Below, piece by piece: positions 45,720-56,950 of a stretch of DNA of 64,000 nt; the stretch's first letter is position 1; every line of letters starts with the position of its first letter. The DNA is from Glandiceps talaboti. Taxonomy: Eukaryota; Hemichordata; Enteropneusta; Spengelidae. The stretch lies in contig NC_135565.1 of NCBI RefSeq assembly GCF_964340395.1, forward strand, positions 2,588,001 to 2,652,000, written 5' to 3'. The notes beneath the pieces were generated by a model. It did no database searches and was not told where the DNA came from. It worked only from the letters and a program-made list of their open reading frames with translations. The translations under genes and the position numbers were made by a program.

Positions 45720-48700
45720 GCGACCTATCGGTCAGAATAGCTCCGCTGGGTTTTTTTTTATTTTATTTTTTATTTTGGTGACATGTAGAAGTGGTTCAGT
45801 TCTTCAGGTCTTTACTATGCAGTTTTGTTTTAGCAATGTAATAAAGTGGTTAGTGGTTTCATATGTCTCACTATAAAACACATTTTACACAGAAGTTGGT
45901 AATGTATTGTACTTTTATACCATAGTCACCATTTTATAACAAAAATTTACTGTTATGAAAAATTGCACAAAATCTCAGAGAAAAAAATGACTGGGAAATG
46001 CACACAACAAAAAAAATAATTTTCTAACAAATTTACCAAGTCAACAACATTCAACTTGTACTAGTTGTAGTAGATATATATATAGGGAAGAAATGTATTA
46101 ATCGCCATCTTAGTTTCCGTACGGCGACAATCCCCAAGTACCCGAAAGAGAGTCATTCTCAGCCAACAGGGTTTGACACTGGAGTAAAAAAGTCACTATC
46201 CCACAGGACTAGTAAAATTGATAACGTAGTAGTCCTGCAAAAAAATTGGTGGTCCTATCTTTAAGTGCTTTCGCTTGTTCACTTAGGCTCTTCATCTCTC
46301 TTAGTTTTTGCTCTACTTCTAATTCACTTTTCCAAACCCCATATTTATTTCAAACCGTGTGTTGTAATTGAACTGTCTATTTCTTTGTAGTTTGTGCATC
46401 ATCAACTCCTTACTGTAATTTTATTCTCTTTTTTATGTTTTGGAACTTCTTCTCTTTTTTTGTTGCTTTCTGTGAGTAGTTTGTCTTAATTGGAGGGGGG
46501 GGGGGAGTAATAAGATGTTATGTGGTCTTATTTCTAGCTTAAATACTACATAACATTTCTGGTACACATTGATCTAACTATTGCATTTTTAAAAGACAAA
46601 AAATTACCTTCCCATGGAGCAAGTCTTTATAGTGTTCTCCTTAGTGCATATTAGAATGTATTTACAACATAAAAATAAATAAATTTGAAGGTTACCAGCA
46701 GTTACAGCAAAATTTTGTTACTAATTACATGTACAAGTCACCTCGTCTATTTTCGTGTCTATGTACTTCCGGGTTGACATAAACGTTAAACGTGATACAG
46801 TCGGCCCTATAATTACTAAGAAATGACAAAACCGTTCGCAAAATAAAGTTCAGGATTTTAATTTTTCAAACTGAATATCAATATCCACTACACATTCAAT
46901 AACTGGTTTCGCGTATTTAGAAATGTGCCCCAAAACATGAACACGGAACACGGAACACGGAATCGTCTACACGGCACTAAAAATCCTACCTGAGGATGGG
47001 GCTAGTGTTACTAAGTTAGCAGTTTCATTGTAGGCTGTAAGTTATACCGGTAAAAAAAACGATCATCTCATCATGTAGGAAGTACAAAAACATAGAACAC
47101 GTTGTTTTCTTGCTGAATAAACTCACTGAAATAACAACACGGTCAAATTGCGTCTTCGATTTTGACAGCCACCATTGTTATGATTGAGCTTCACTTAGTT
47201 CCGTTGAACGTGGCCGGGCAAACGCTGACATCCAATTTGTACAGCGTTTTTACAAAGGGAGCTCGTCAATTACCTACCGAATAATTAACTCAGAAACGTA
47301 GTTTAAATACTAACTGATCTAAAAATTACTGTTCAGAAAGACTACGCATCCGTACATAAATACGAATTCATGCGACAAAGATTTCAACTTTACTACTTGT
47401 TACAGTATAGAGGCCAGCCTTACCCTTATTATACACATATCATCGTACAACTAATTTTATTGGCTATAATATTAGCTACATTTGAAAGGTCTCACTTGAT
47501 TGGCTCATCCTTCGCTATTCCCGTTTTCAAGAGACACCCCGCCAGAATAAAGTGCCATGTAGTACAGCAATGGCGCGAGATCGCCTGTTGGGCGACTTTC
47601 CCACTGGGTGTGATTTTCGAAAACTACACAACACATGCTTTTATGACACGGAATCATAGAAAATCTATCCCGTTTCCAAAAGAATCGTAATTTTATCGCG
47701 AATAGACAACCAGAGTTGGTCAAAATAGCAAATTAAAAATCAAATGAATTTTACTATGACCGTGAATTCATCATATAGCCGGTGGTTTGAATTCTGAGCT
47801 CCCTAATATACCTATCGAAAAGTCACTATCCCGTCGGACTACCTGCAATGGACATTTTAGTAACCTTTACTGGTCCTTACAGAAAGTTACTTGACTCGCG
47901 GGATAGCGGACCAGCGTGTACGTGTATGTCGAACCCTTGCCATACGTTACAGCATAGACCCTCCTGGTTACAGTGGTAACACTCGTTCATGTTCGATTAA
48001 GTGATGAAGTGATCTTTTTTTTAATTTCTTTTCATCACAACAACAAAATCTGCGCGATCAAAAGTGTTGTAAACTAAACCAGAAAGAATTATCGGGCTGG
48101 CTAAACTTCCCGATGAACTGGAGTAAACGTAAGGTCCAAGTCCAAGTAAGCCCCGATAGTACGTGAGAAAATCGTCTCAAACTAGCGATACAACTTTCAA
48201 AATATAACTTTACATGTTAGAGTTATACAATTCAAGACGGGTTTTCACTCGAAAACAACAATTCTGTGAATAATGACACTGAACGCAGCGATTTCTCGGA
48301 CGATGTTACCACTGCACTGTTATAACGTATGGCTGACAACGACTTGCTTCTGGGTTAGTCCCTCCTGCATCCGGGTACTTGGGATTGTCGCCGTACGGAA
48401 CTACCACATCGGTAATTTTGACGCTGTAATTTTACCACCAATATTGATCGTACAAAAACAAAACTCCATAAATGAACCACAAAGTACTTTCCCTTTCAAA
48501 ATGTGGTAATTTTAGAAAGAGTATTATCGTTTTTATTGATGACTGACTCTGTCAAAAATCGTTCGATACACTTCAGTTCAGGCATGGAAGACTTCTCACA
48601 ATGATAATGAGGTGCATATACTGGAATGAACCATTCTGTAGGAGGGGTGGAGAACTGGATTTGAAGTTTACAAACAAACCTTTTTCGAACAAATATTTGT

Positions 48701-49251
48701 CATTTGGGCGCACAATGCGTAGAATTAAGACTATAGCACATATTACATTGCTTGTTTGACGTCAATAGTGTCTTTTGAAAAGTTGCACTTTACCTAAAGT
48801 CTTGCGGACTGATTTCCAATATGGCGTCGGTCATAATGCTTATTAATATATTCATTTTTTTTTTCAAATTTCAAAAAAAAAATCATAAAAAATAGAAGAG
48901 AAGACTTGAAATGAACAAATCTAAGTAAGCTACCCCCTGTGCATCAACACACCAGATATCAAAGCAATCTGACTTGAAGTTTATGAGGAGTTGATGAAAA
49001 TGTCATTTTTGGAAAAAAAATCATAAAAAATTGAAAATGGCACAGATCAACTTGGCATGAACAAATCTGAATAGCCTCCCCCCAGGGAACATGCACACCA
49101 AATATCGAAGAATTCCGACTGTCACTTTCGGAGTAGAAAGTGAAAATATAAAAGTTTGACGGACACCTATGATTCACTCTACTCTCTATACCTCAATACC
49201 CACCTATACCTAAAGCTACGCTTTCAGCTTTCGCTGACAGCGGAGCTAAAA
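45720..49251. mobile_element. 3.5-kb insertion splitting the LINE endonuclease
   Basis: The LINE reading resumes immediately after it (QYGELLLYLCIDLTEIVILN, then GKFQCH). Flanks share aaaacaa (45713-45719 and 49252-49258), a likely 7-bp target duplication. Near the ends are TAGCTCCGCTG (45738) and its inverse CAGCGGAGCTA (49238-49248). The right end folds as AGCTTTCGCTGACAGCGGAGCT. Within 48850-49140 a segment of about 130 bp repeats twice. No transposase found. Confidence 0.7.
46105..48410. mobile_element. Inner element with inverted CCGTACGGCGACAATCCC ends
   Basis: ccgtacggcgacaatcc with ccaagtacccg at 46118-46145 is matched in reverse at 48367-48399. Between them the words gtcactatccc..cggacta also recur (46190, 47821). 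This looks like a 2.3-kb DNA element nested inside the 3.5-kb insertion. The forward 106-codon frame at 47370-47690 shows no recognisable domain. Confidence 0.5.
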
Positions 49252-49257
49252 AAAACA

Positions 49258-49455
49258 ATATGGTGAATTACTTCTTTATCTGTGTATCGACTTGACAGAA
49301 ATTGTAATTCTAAATGGTCATTGCCCTGGTGACTCTATGGGTAAATTTCAATGTCACCAAACAAAAGGTAGTAGGACAATAGATTATACATGTACCATTG
49401 TCAGTCATAGTCTGTTCAGTAGGATTGATCCACTGTTTTCTGTGTTCAGCCACTG
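49258..49455 (+). pseudogene. LINE endonuclease, C-terminal half
   Basis: One open frame reads QYGELLLYLCIDLTEIVILN, then GHCPGDSMGKFQCHQTKGSR and TIDYTC, SHSLFSRI. LNGR..GD..GKFTC...GSS.(I/V)DY is the typical end of the domain. SDH, which should follow, is disrupted by a frameshift near 49460-49476 (LIIA for SDHC). Confidence 0.8.
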
Positions 49456-49479
49456 AACCTGGTTTTATCTGATCATTGC

Positions 49480-50165
49480 CAAATGTTATTTACAATGCAG
49501 ACTAACATACCACAAGATGATAAAGCTACACCTAATTCTACAGAAGATGACTTGAATAACTATTGTCAATCCAACTTTTCATACATATGGGATACAAACT
49601 CTAAATATTATTTCTACAATGCATTACAGAGCCAGGAGGTAAGTCTGACTAAGAACTTTGAGAGAGAACATTTTGATAATTCTAAGAAGTCAGTTGATCA
49701 GGCTGGCATTATGTTATCACACATCTATCATGAGGCAGCTGGTAAAAGTCTAAAAAAAATGTATCTTTAAAAAAATAAAAAACGAAAAGAAAAACAGAAA
49801 GCAAACATGGTACATAAAAAATCTTTCTTGTATGAAAGGAGATACACAATTTTTCCATTAAACTGAGAACAGACCCATTCAGCCATCAACTGAGAAATAG
49901 TTGTTTAATATGAACAAATGAAAAACTAGAAAGCTGTGAAATAAAAAGAAACAAGAATTTAAAAATGAAATATTGTCTAAACTAGAAAACCTGAGTGGTT
50001 CACATCCCGATGAGTACTGGAAACTTATTAAGAACTTAAGAGTGCTACAAGAGGGTAAGACATGTAATGGAGAAACTGTTGAGAAAGAAAAACTGTTTGA
50101 GCATTTTAAAAGTCTCAATTCAAACGAGATAAAACTTACAGCAGATACCACCCTGTTAGTAAAAA
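49480..50165 (+). pseudogene. LINE linker between endonuclease and RT
   Basis: Two frames show DLNNYCQSNFSYIWD, then EILSKLENLSGSHPDEYWKL and IKNLRV. The (P)x-EYWKL signature is common in this family of LINEs. Confidence 0.7.
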
Positions 50166-50914
50166 GAACCGGCTAGAAAACATTGCTGATTCCATAGAAT
50201 TAGATAAGCCAATCTCTCAGCTTGAAATTCAAAAAACAATAAGTACACTCAAGCACAAAAAATCACCTGGAATAGATAATATAACCAATGAAATGATCAC
50301 AGCCAGCAGAAATGTTCTCATTACACAGTCAAAAACTTTTCAATTTAATTTCTCAAAAGTGACCATTTTCCTAGCTGCTGGAATATGGGTATAAATACAC
50401 TGCTCTACAAATAAAGGAGAACAAATCATCCCAGTAACTATCGTGGCATCACATTTTTAAATTATTTACTTCAGTCCTGAAACAGAGGCTTGTTGAATTT
50501 AAAGACAAAAATGACATTATAATTAAAAACAGGTTGGCTTTCTACCTAAATTCAGTACTAGTGATCACATATTTGTTCTAAACCAGTTTATTACAAAATA
50601 CCGAAGTAAAGATAAATACATTTTTGCTTGCTTTATAGACCTTTGACTCAATTTAGCATGAAGGGCTTTTCCACAAATTGGTACTCAATGGCATCACAGG
50701 ACGTTTCTATAAAGTAATCAAAGCTATCTATTCAAACACAACTGGATGTGTTAATTAAGACAAAAAATGGTCTGACCTGCCAATTTCCGATACAGAGAGG
50801 TTTAAGCAAAGGGGATGGCCTCAGCCCCCTACTACATTTTTGTAATCTATTTAATATCTATGTAAATGATATAAAAAGACAAATTGATATGTCAAACAAG
50901 TCATTGAAAATGAC

Positions 50915-51563
50915 ATAGTCCTCGCTATGATTGGGTTTTAAGGAACTGGCAGTTTATGTTGTCATTTTGTTTGGCCTCATATGGTTGTTTTTGATATCAC
51001 TAACTCTGTTCAAGCATGTCTGAGTTATGGCTTTGGACATGAAAACTGCACCAACAAAATGGCTGCCAGGCAGCCATATCGGATTTTGTCATGACAAAAA
51101 TGGATATGCACATGTATGTCATAGAACACTGTGCTAATACCAATTTTGAATGAGATCTGTTCAAGCATGTCTGAGTTATGGCTTTGGACATGGAAAATTC
51201 ACAAACAAGATGGCTGCCAGGCAGCCATATTGGATCATATCACGACAACAATGAATATGCATGCACATGTATGTCACAGAACACTGTGCTAATACCAACT
51301 TTGAATGAGATCTGTTCAAGCATGTCTGAGTTATGGCTTTGGACAGGGAAAATTCGCAAACAAAATGGCTGCTAGGCGGCCATATTGGATCGCATCATAA
51401 AACAAATTGACGTGCATATGTATGCCATTGTATGTTTCCCCTGTACCAAGTTTGAAAAAAATCGGTCCAGACATCTCCAAGAAACGGCTGCGGACGGACG
51501 GACGGACGGACAGACGGAACCTAATCCATAAGTCCCCATCCAGACTTCGTCCGGCGGGGACTA
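50915..51563. mobile_element. 649-bp insertion in the RT with TAGTCC ends and 8-bp target duplication
   Basis: It begins ATAGTCCTCGC and ends GCGGGGACTA. Flanks aaaatgac (50907-50914) and acaatgac (51564-51571) match at seven of eight bases. It contains a 153-bp unit repeated about 2.5 times (51006, 51158, 51311). Each unit carries a palindrome such as ATGGCTGCCaGGCAGCCAT, followed by (GGAC)n. The right end is a hairpin at 51531-51562. Non-autonomous. Confidence 0.8.
51531..51562. repeat. Terminal hairpin with TTCG loop
   Basis: agtccccatccagac and gtccggcggggact pair around ttc/ttcg with about two mismatches or bulges. It would form a strong stem in single-stranded DNA or RNA. Confidence 0.75.
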
Positions 51564-52027
51564 ACAATGACCCACCAACTCTTTTAACTAGCAGGCTATC
51601 TTGCTTACTATATGCTGACGATTTAATGTTACTGTTGGAATCAAATACTGGTCTACAAAATGCCCTCAACACAGTTGAAATCTTCTGTGAAAGATGGCAC
51701 CTACATGTCATGTATGATAAATATTGCCAAATCAAAGATCATGATTTTCAATGTCAGGAAAACGTTTATAGAAATTTATATTTACAGAAAAAATCATCAA
51801 GTACTAGACTGTGTTCCCTCCTATAATTACCTTGGAATAAAACTGAGCACTTCAGGGAAACTACACAAGATGACCTAAGATATAAAGCACTGAAGGCACT
51901 GTTTGAACTAAAACAAAACCTGTTTTCAGAAACAACCATCCCCATCAAATTATGCACTGGTGAAGCCCATTCTGCTATACTCTAGAGAGGTTTGGTCACA
52001 TGAAAACATAACCAGTCTCAAAACCTA

Positions 52028-52887
52028 ATGAAATTTTCAACTCCCATTGAAAACCTACACGTCATAAAGTTCTGCAAATTCCTACTAAATGTAAACTGTA
52101 AAGCATCCAATACAGATTGCCTTATGGAACTAGGTCACTATAACCCCCTACTAGTATCTTGCCTGACACTAATGTTCAAATATTGGCTAAAGATCTCACA
52201 GAAAGCAGAAACTACCCTAACTAAGGAAGCTTACTGTCTGAGTAAATATTTGGAGTCCAGTGGAATACAATCATGGGCCACAGGAATGAAGCAAACATTA
52301 AAACTTTTGAGTATGGATAAGGTCTGGACAGCTGAACCAAACCACTCCAACAGTGAAAACCTAATTGCTAGATTTAAGGTAAAGTTAAAGTTGCTTCTCC
52401 ACAAAAATATAATGGACACAATGAAGGACAACAAAGACAAACAATATAAAATAAACTACGTACATATAGACAAATTAAAACGGATTTGAACTTTGAAAAC
52501 TATTTAGAAGACATTAAAAACCCACGATACAGACCAGCAATGACAAAACTTAGAATTAGTGCACATATTTTACATATAGAAACTGGAAGATACACAAACA
52601 CCACCTTACATGTATCAAGCAGGACATGTCCTGTATGTAAACAAGGTGAAATAGAAGACAAGGAGCATTTTTTATTATGCTGTACAGGATATCAAAATGA
52701 AAGGACAGAACTCTTTAACAAATTAAGTATATATTCTAGTACAAGTACCGATAATGAGAATCTCATTAAGATTCTTAAAGTAATAGACAAAAATACATTA
52801 GTTGAAATAAGCAAATTTATTCAACATCATCATGGATTCGAAATTCGAGAATATCATTTGAACAAAAATATACCAGCTGCCTCATGA
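52028..52887 (+). pseudogene. LINE C-terminal region with zinc-like motif
   Basis: Two overlapping frames (52028-52489 and 52486-52887) show TPIENLHVIKFCKFLLNVNC, then TKLRISAHILHIETGRYTN, SRTCPVCKQGEIEDKEHFLL and CC. This CPxC...(D/E)xEHFLLxC knuckle follows the RT of jockey-like elements. A frame change at about 52487 divides it. The second frame (133 codons) is intact. Confidence 0.8.
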
Positions 52888-53412
52888 TATACACTCAACA
52901 AATACATTTACTACCTTTCAGGCCCTTTGATTACATCTGGCCTCGGAGGCTCATCACTATCTGCATAAACTATACCCAATATGCTGTGTTGATTTTCACA
53001 TTGAGAAATTACTTTGTGTGTGTGTGTGTGGTCAAGACAAGCATTTTTCTTAGGTATTTTTTTTAGGTTTTTTGTATTGTACTGATATCTGGTAATATAG
53101 ATAAGGTTACAATAAAGTTTATTATTATTATTCTTATTCTATGGGAGTACACCCCCCCCCCCCCCCCCCCCCGACAAGATTTGGAAGTTCATGAAGTTTA
53201 GTTGTAGTAGACTGAGTGATTGAAATCAGCGGGACCTCACTTTACATCGTACATTACATTCAAAGTACCTTTGCAAGGCGCAAAGGAAAGGCCAATGAGG
53301 GGCACACTGAAAAAGCATAAAAGTTTGGAACTCCCGTCCAATAGGACACCAACCTGGAAGGGGGGTTACCCTGGTGGACAAAAATTACAACCACAAACTC
53401 ATTCTTTTTTCC

Positions 53413-54310
53413 ATTTATTATTATTATTATTATTATTTAAACTTTATTACAGACCCATAGTCCAGAGAAGAACAAAAACATACTACAAGACAGTTTAATT
53501 GTTATCTAACAGACAAATACAAACAAAAAATATGACAAAGGGTATTATTTTAAAAGAAAAAAAAATCAATGTAAAATCTTCAACCAGTGGGCCTGAAGCC
53601 CACCAAACCATACATCACATGTAACAACATGATTAATCAGAACATTTTGACTGTCAAAAAGATGTAACATAAACCTAAATGTCACCTTTCTTCTCAGAAC
53701 AGAGAGAGAATTAACTGAATTGGAAACAAACATTCTAGATGCACTGGCAGAAATTGGAAGTCCTATCGGCCTCCGGAACGTATAGTTGTGACAGACAATT
53801 TACACACTATTTACATTGAAGTCACACCATAAATGGTTTCCAGAAATGTTATTACAAAACACTGTGAGGAGACGCAGTTTCATCGATATAGTACATGGAG
53901 AAAACTTTCTCAATACCACAAAGTGCTCTACGTTGTTTCAAAATATCCCGATTGTCTTTCAGGTCATCAGTAAAAACGTGTCCCAAGTAATTAAAACTTG
54001 ATATGAATTCAAGAATATTCCCACAAAGGTTGATCGGGGGAATGACAGACAGTTTTGTGGATGCCTTAATGTGTACATGTTTAGATTTTCTAGCATTATA
54101 AATGATATAATGATCATCAGCATATTGTTCACAGAGATTAATAAGTTTTCTGAGGCCTTTGATAGATGGACAGATCAGACACATATCGTCCGTATATGAC
54201 AAATTATTCATTGCAATTCCACCCATTTCACAACCAACCCTGAGACAGTGACCTGTTAAGTGAATCAACATAAACATTAAAAAGAAATGGGGATAAGATT
54301 CCCCCATTTA
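53413..54310 (-). mobile_element. 5'-truncated LINE copy, RT fragment
   Basis: The reverse frame of 151 codons (54307-53852) reads VGCEMGGIAMNNLSYTDDMC, then LICPSIKGLRKLINLCEQYA and SSFNYLGHVFTDDLKD. This is the RT core with YTDD in place of YADD. It ends toward the 3' side in an (ATT)n tail, seen as (ATT)n in the forward strand at 53418-53439. The 5' end is truncated inside the RT. Confidence 0.8.
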
Positions 54311-54380
54311 TGTCACATTGTCCACTGTAATAGTTAATTATTTAAATAAAGACATCTGAATCAACTTAATTTCTAATTAC

Positions 54381-54430
54381 CTTTTTTTTCAAATTAAGAA
54401 CTTTCATTTCAATCATTTCTGGCTCCACTA
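54381..54430 (-). CDS. Candidate upstream exon of the kinesin-like gene
   Basis: A 50-bp reverse-strand segment with a tttacag acceptor and a aag|gtaattag donor reads VEPEMIEMKVLNLKKK. Its phase-0 exit matches the phase-0 entry of the N-terminal kinesin exon. Its phase-1 entry matches the candidate exon at 60413-60473. Evidence is splice sites and phase only; KIF3 N-termini before the motor are short and not conserved. Confidence 0.35.
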
Positions 54431-54485
54431 CTGTAAAGAAATGGAATATTCAACATTATACACATGATAACACTATAAATCATAG

Positions 54486-55039
54486 TATATTATAGCATTA
54501 CCAATTCCAGTGAATTTTGTGACGTCATCGCTGTACATTATTACTGATAATGTACTCCATTATTGGGCATCGCGGCCCCGGAACGAGCATAACAATACAA
54601 GCTTATTTGTTCTGTTTCTTCATACGACTCGGTATTTTTTCGAAATGTATGTTGTTACTTATGATTGTCATTTCCACTGTTTAAAAATACAACGCATTCA
54701 TGAAACAAGTTTGTCTTCACAGCAGTTCATTGAAGTGTATATGTGTGTGTACGTGTACGTACGTGTGTCGCTATGATTAGTATTCAGCTTCCGGGCCGAA
54801 CATGGCAGACGATGTTCAGCGCTGTGTATATTATACGTTGTTTTGCGTTTCTCGGTCTACAAATTCACTGGAATTGGCAAAACTATAAAATAATAACAAT
54901 AATGTATGTCCTCTCAGTCCATAATGGACTCAAGCAAACTTTGCACTCCATAATGGGCTCGGCTGTCGCCTCGCCCATTATGTCGTTCAAAGTTTGCTTT
55001 CGTCCATTATGGGCTGGGAGGGCGTACATTATTGTTTAA
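54486..55039 (+). mobile_element. Promoter-like hairpin element, copy 2
   Basis: About 97% identical to 30867-31424, same orientation, with TGACGTCA at 54520-54527. Small differences: copy 2 lacks a few bases near 54634 and has the hairpin arm gtatgtcctctcagtccata. Confidence 0.85.
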
Positions 55040-56315
55040 GTAACCACACATTTGTTTGTCATTCAAATTATCTATGACCACAGGAAATTCAGTCAGGTGG
55101 CAATATTTTTCTGGCTACTTTTTCAGGAAGTTTCTCAAAAATAGCACCAATGGCATTGTAGCACAACTTTAGTTTTTTACCAAAAACCAAATTTTTCTGC
55201 CAAAATCACACACAAGGTCATTTGTATTTGAAAAATAGTGCCAATGGCGTTGTAGCACAACTGTACAGTTTTTTTAAATGTTTTCCGTTATGCTGATCCA
55301 TGCTGGGTATAGGCGTTCATTTGCTGAATGATTATCCATACATTCATTTGTTTATTTATCCCTGATAATCAGGGGTCAAAATAATGAAACAATTTTGCTT
55401 GTCCACTGGGCAAGTAGAAAACAAAAAGTACTTGCCCAAATCAAAAAGTGCTTGCTCATTCCAAATAGAGGGGTATTTTTGTGTGGCTTACAAATGCACT
55501 GTTGTGATTGATTGGTCTTTCTTTTGTTTATTATCAAAAAATGTCACAGAAAGTTTCTGTGGGTACTGAAAAGTTCTCTCCACAATAGGTGTCCTAAATT
55601 AATTTTCATGGCCTAATTAATATTCATACTATAGCATAGCATACAATTTTTTGTTCACTTGTAAAAAGTACATGTAGTTGTTAAAATAATTTTTCAGCAC
55701 TTTCATAAGCTATCAATATAAGAATTAACATTTATTTCAACACTGATGTAAAATCTTTCTAAGTATTTCCTTTTCCACCATGTCAATATATTTTCTTTCC
55801 TTCCTCATCCATACCAACTATTTTTCTCCCAGTATTTGTTTATATTTTCCTAGTAGTATTCTCAAATAAAATGACTGTTGTAAAATTTGCAGCTGATTCA
55901 AACACCCAAAACCTGTAAAATCATGCTGTAATTTACTATTGATGAACAATATTCAATGAGTCACTGGTCATTCCAGGTATGTTTTCTTGATAGAGTAAAT
56001 AAAGTACATCAAGGACAGCTGGTCCAGATTGTTTTGAAAAGTGGTCAGTCAAGAAAAACATCTTCTCAATACTGCTACAATGTTATAATTTTCCAGACTT
56101 GTTGGCACCATTGTTATACAATGTATCCAAAATCCTATCAGACAGGTGTAGTGTCTGATAAGTACAGCATGAACACAGGCAAAAACACATCCCTGATCAA
56201 TAATCATAAGAAATTCTCCTTGCCCCTTGGGACAAGTACTTTTCAAAACAACTTGCCCAAGCCTTGAAATCACTTGCCCGGGGCAAGTAAAAGGCCGTTA
56301 TTTCGAGCCCTGCTG
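55040..56315. other. Repeat-derived, no gene
   Basis: Near 55140-55260 the phrase 'atagtgccaatggc.ttgtagcacaactt' repeats. 'tttttaccaaaaaccaaattttt' is a relative of the SINE-like sentence at 29680. Around 55370-56300 lies a segment with cttgcccaa/aagtacttg words repeated. No coding. Confidence 0.4.
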
Positions 56316-56317
56316 AT

Positions 56318-56950
56318 AATGTTATCTTTGCAATATATGTGATCACTTGGCTGTTGCTATGCATGTGGTCTTGTTGCTAGGCACATTTGCATACATTTTT
56401 TGAATGTGTCTGTGTTATCTTTGCAAAATATGTGATCATTGGCTGTTGGTATGGGCGTGGTCATGTTGCTAGCCAAATTTGCATACATTTTTTGAAATGG
56501 TTATTCATTATCAATTCCTATTGTTATCTTTGCAATATACATGATTATTTGGTTGTTGCTATGGGTGTGGTCTTGTTGCTAGGCAAATAACATGCATTTT
56601 ATGAATGTTTATTCAATTGTCTATCCATCCCATGGTTATCTTTGTGAAATACATCACTGATTGGCTGTTGCTATGGGTGTGGCCTTGTTGTTAGGCAAAT
56701 TTACATACATTTTTGGAATGTTCATTCAATTATCTATTAATCCCTGTTGTTATCTTTGCAATATATCTGGTCATTAGGCTGTTGCTATGGACATGGTCTT
56801 GTTGCTAGGCATATTTGCATACATTTTTTTGAATGCTTATTCATTTGTCTATCAATTCCTGTTATCTTTGTGAAATACCTCACCGTTTGGCTGTTGCTAT
56901 GGGCGTGGTCTTGTTTTTAGGCACATTTGCAAACATATTTTGAATGCTTA
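56318..56950. repeat. Tandem repeat of about 105-115 bp, six units
   Basis: Each unit has gttatctttg..aatat, then ttggctgttgctatgg, g.gtggtcttgttgctagg and caaatttgcatacatttttt. Units begin near 56318, 56415, 56522, 56635, 56750 and 56860. Divergence between units is moderate. Confidence 0.9.

Larger units (their letters stand above)
50165..52040 (+). pseudogene. LINE reverse transcriptase, fragmented
   Basis: Family landmarks in shifting frames: LDKPISQLEIQKTISTLKHK with KSPGIDNITNEM (motif 0/1), a broken CFIDL, LSCLLYADDLMLLLESNTGL (catalytic YADD at about 51610), ALNTVEIFCERWHLHV and YNYLGIKLSTSGKL. An insertion at 50915-51563 separates motif B from YADD. It cannot make enzyme. Confidence 0.85.
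45185..53133 (+). mobile_element. Decayed non-LTR retrotransposon (LINE) with two nested insertions
   Basis: In order: endonuclease N-part (45205-45640), interruption, endonuclease C-part (49258-49450), a linker with YWKLIKN (49480-50160), reverse transcriptase (50160-52040), a C-terminal region with a CxxC...H...C zinc-like motif (52490-52880), and a 3' end in (ATT)n at about 53115-53133. Many frameshifts and stops are present. With the insertions removed it is about 3.8 kb, lacks ORF1 at the 5' side and is of the jockey/CR1-like type with an APE-type endonuclease. Confidence 0.85.

Noticed and set aside
47370-47690. 106-codon forward frame in the 3.5-kb insertion
   Set aside because: No domain, no splice context and an overlapping reverse frame. 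I could not support a transposase.
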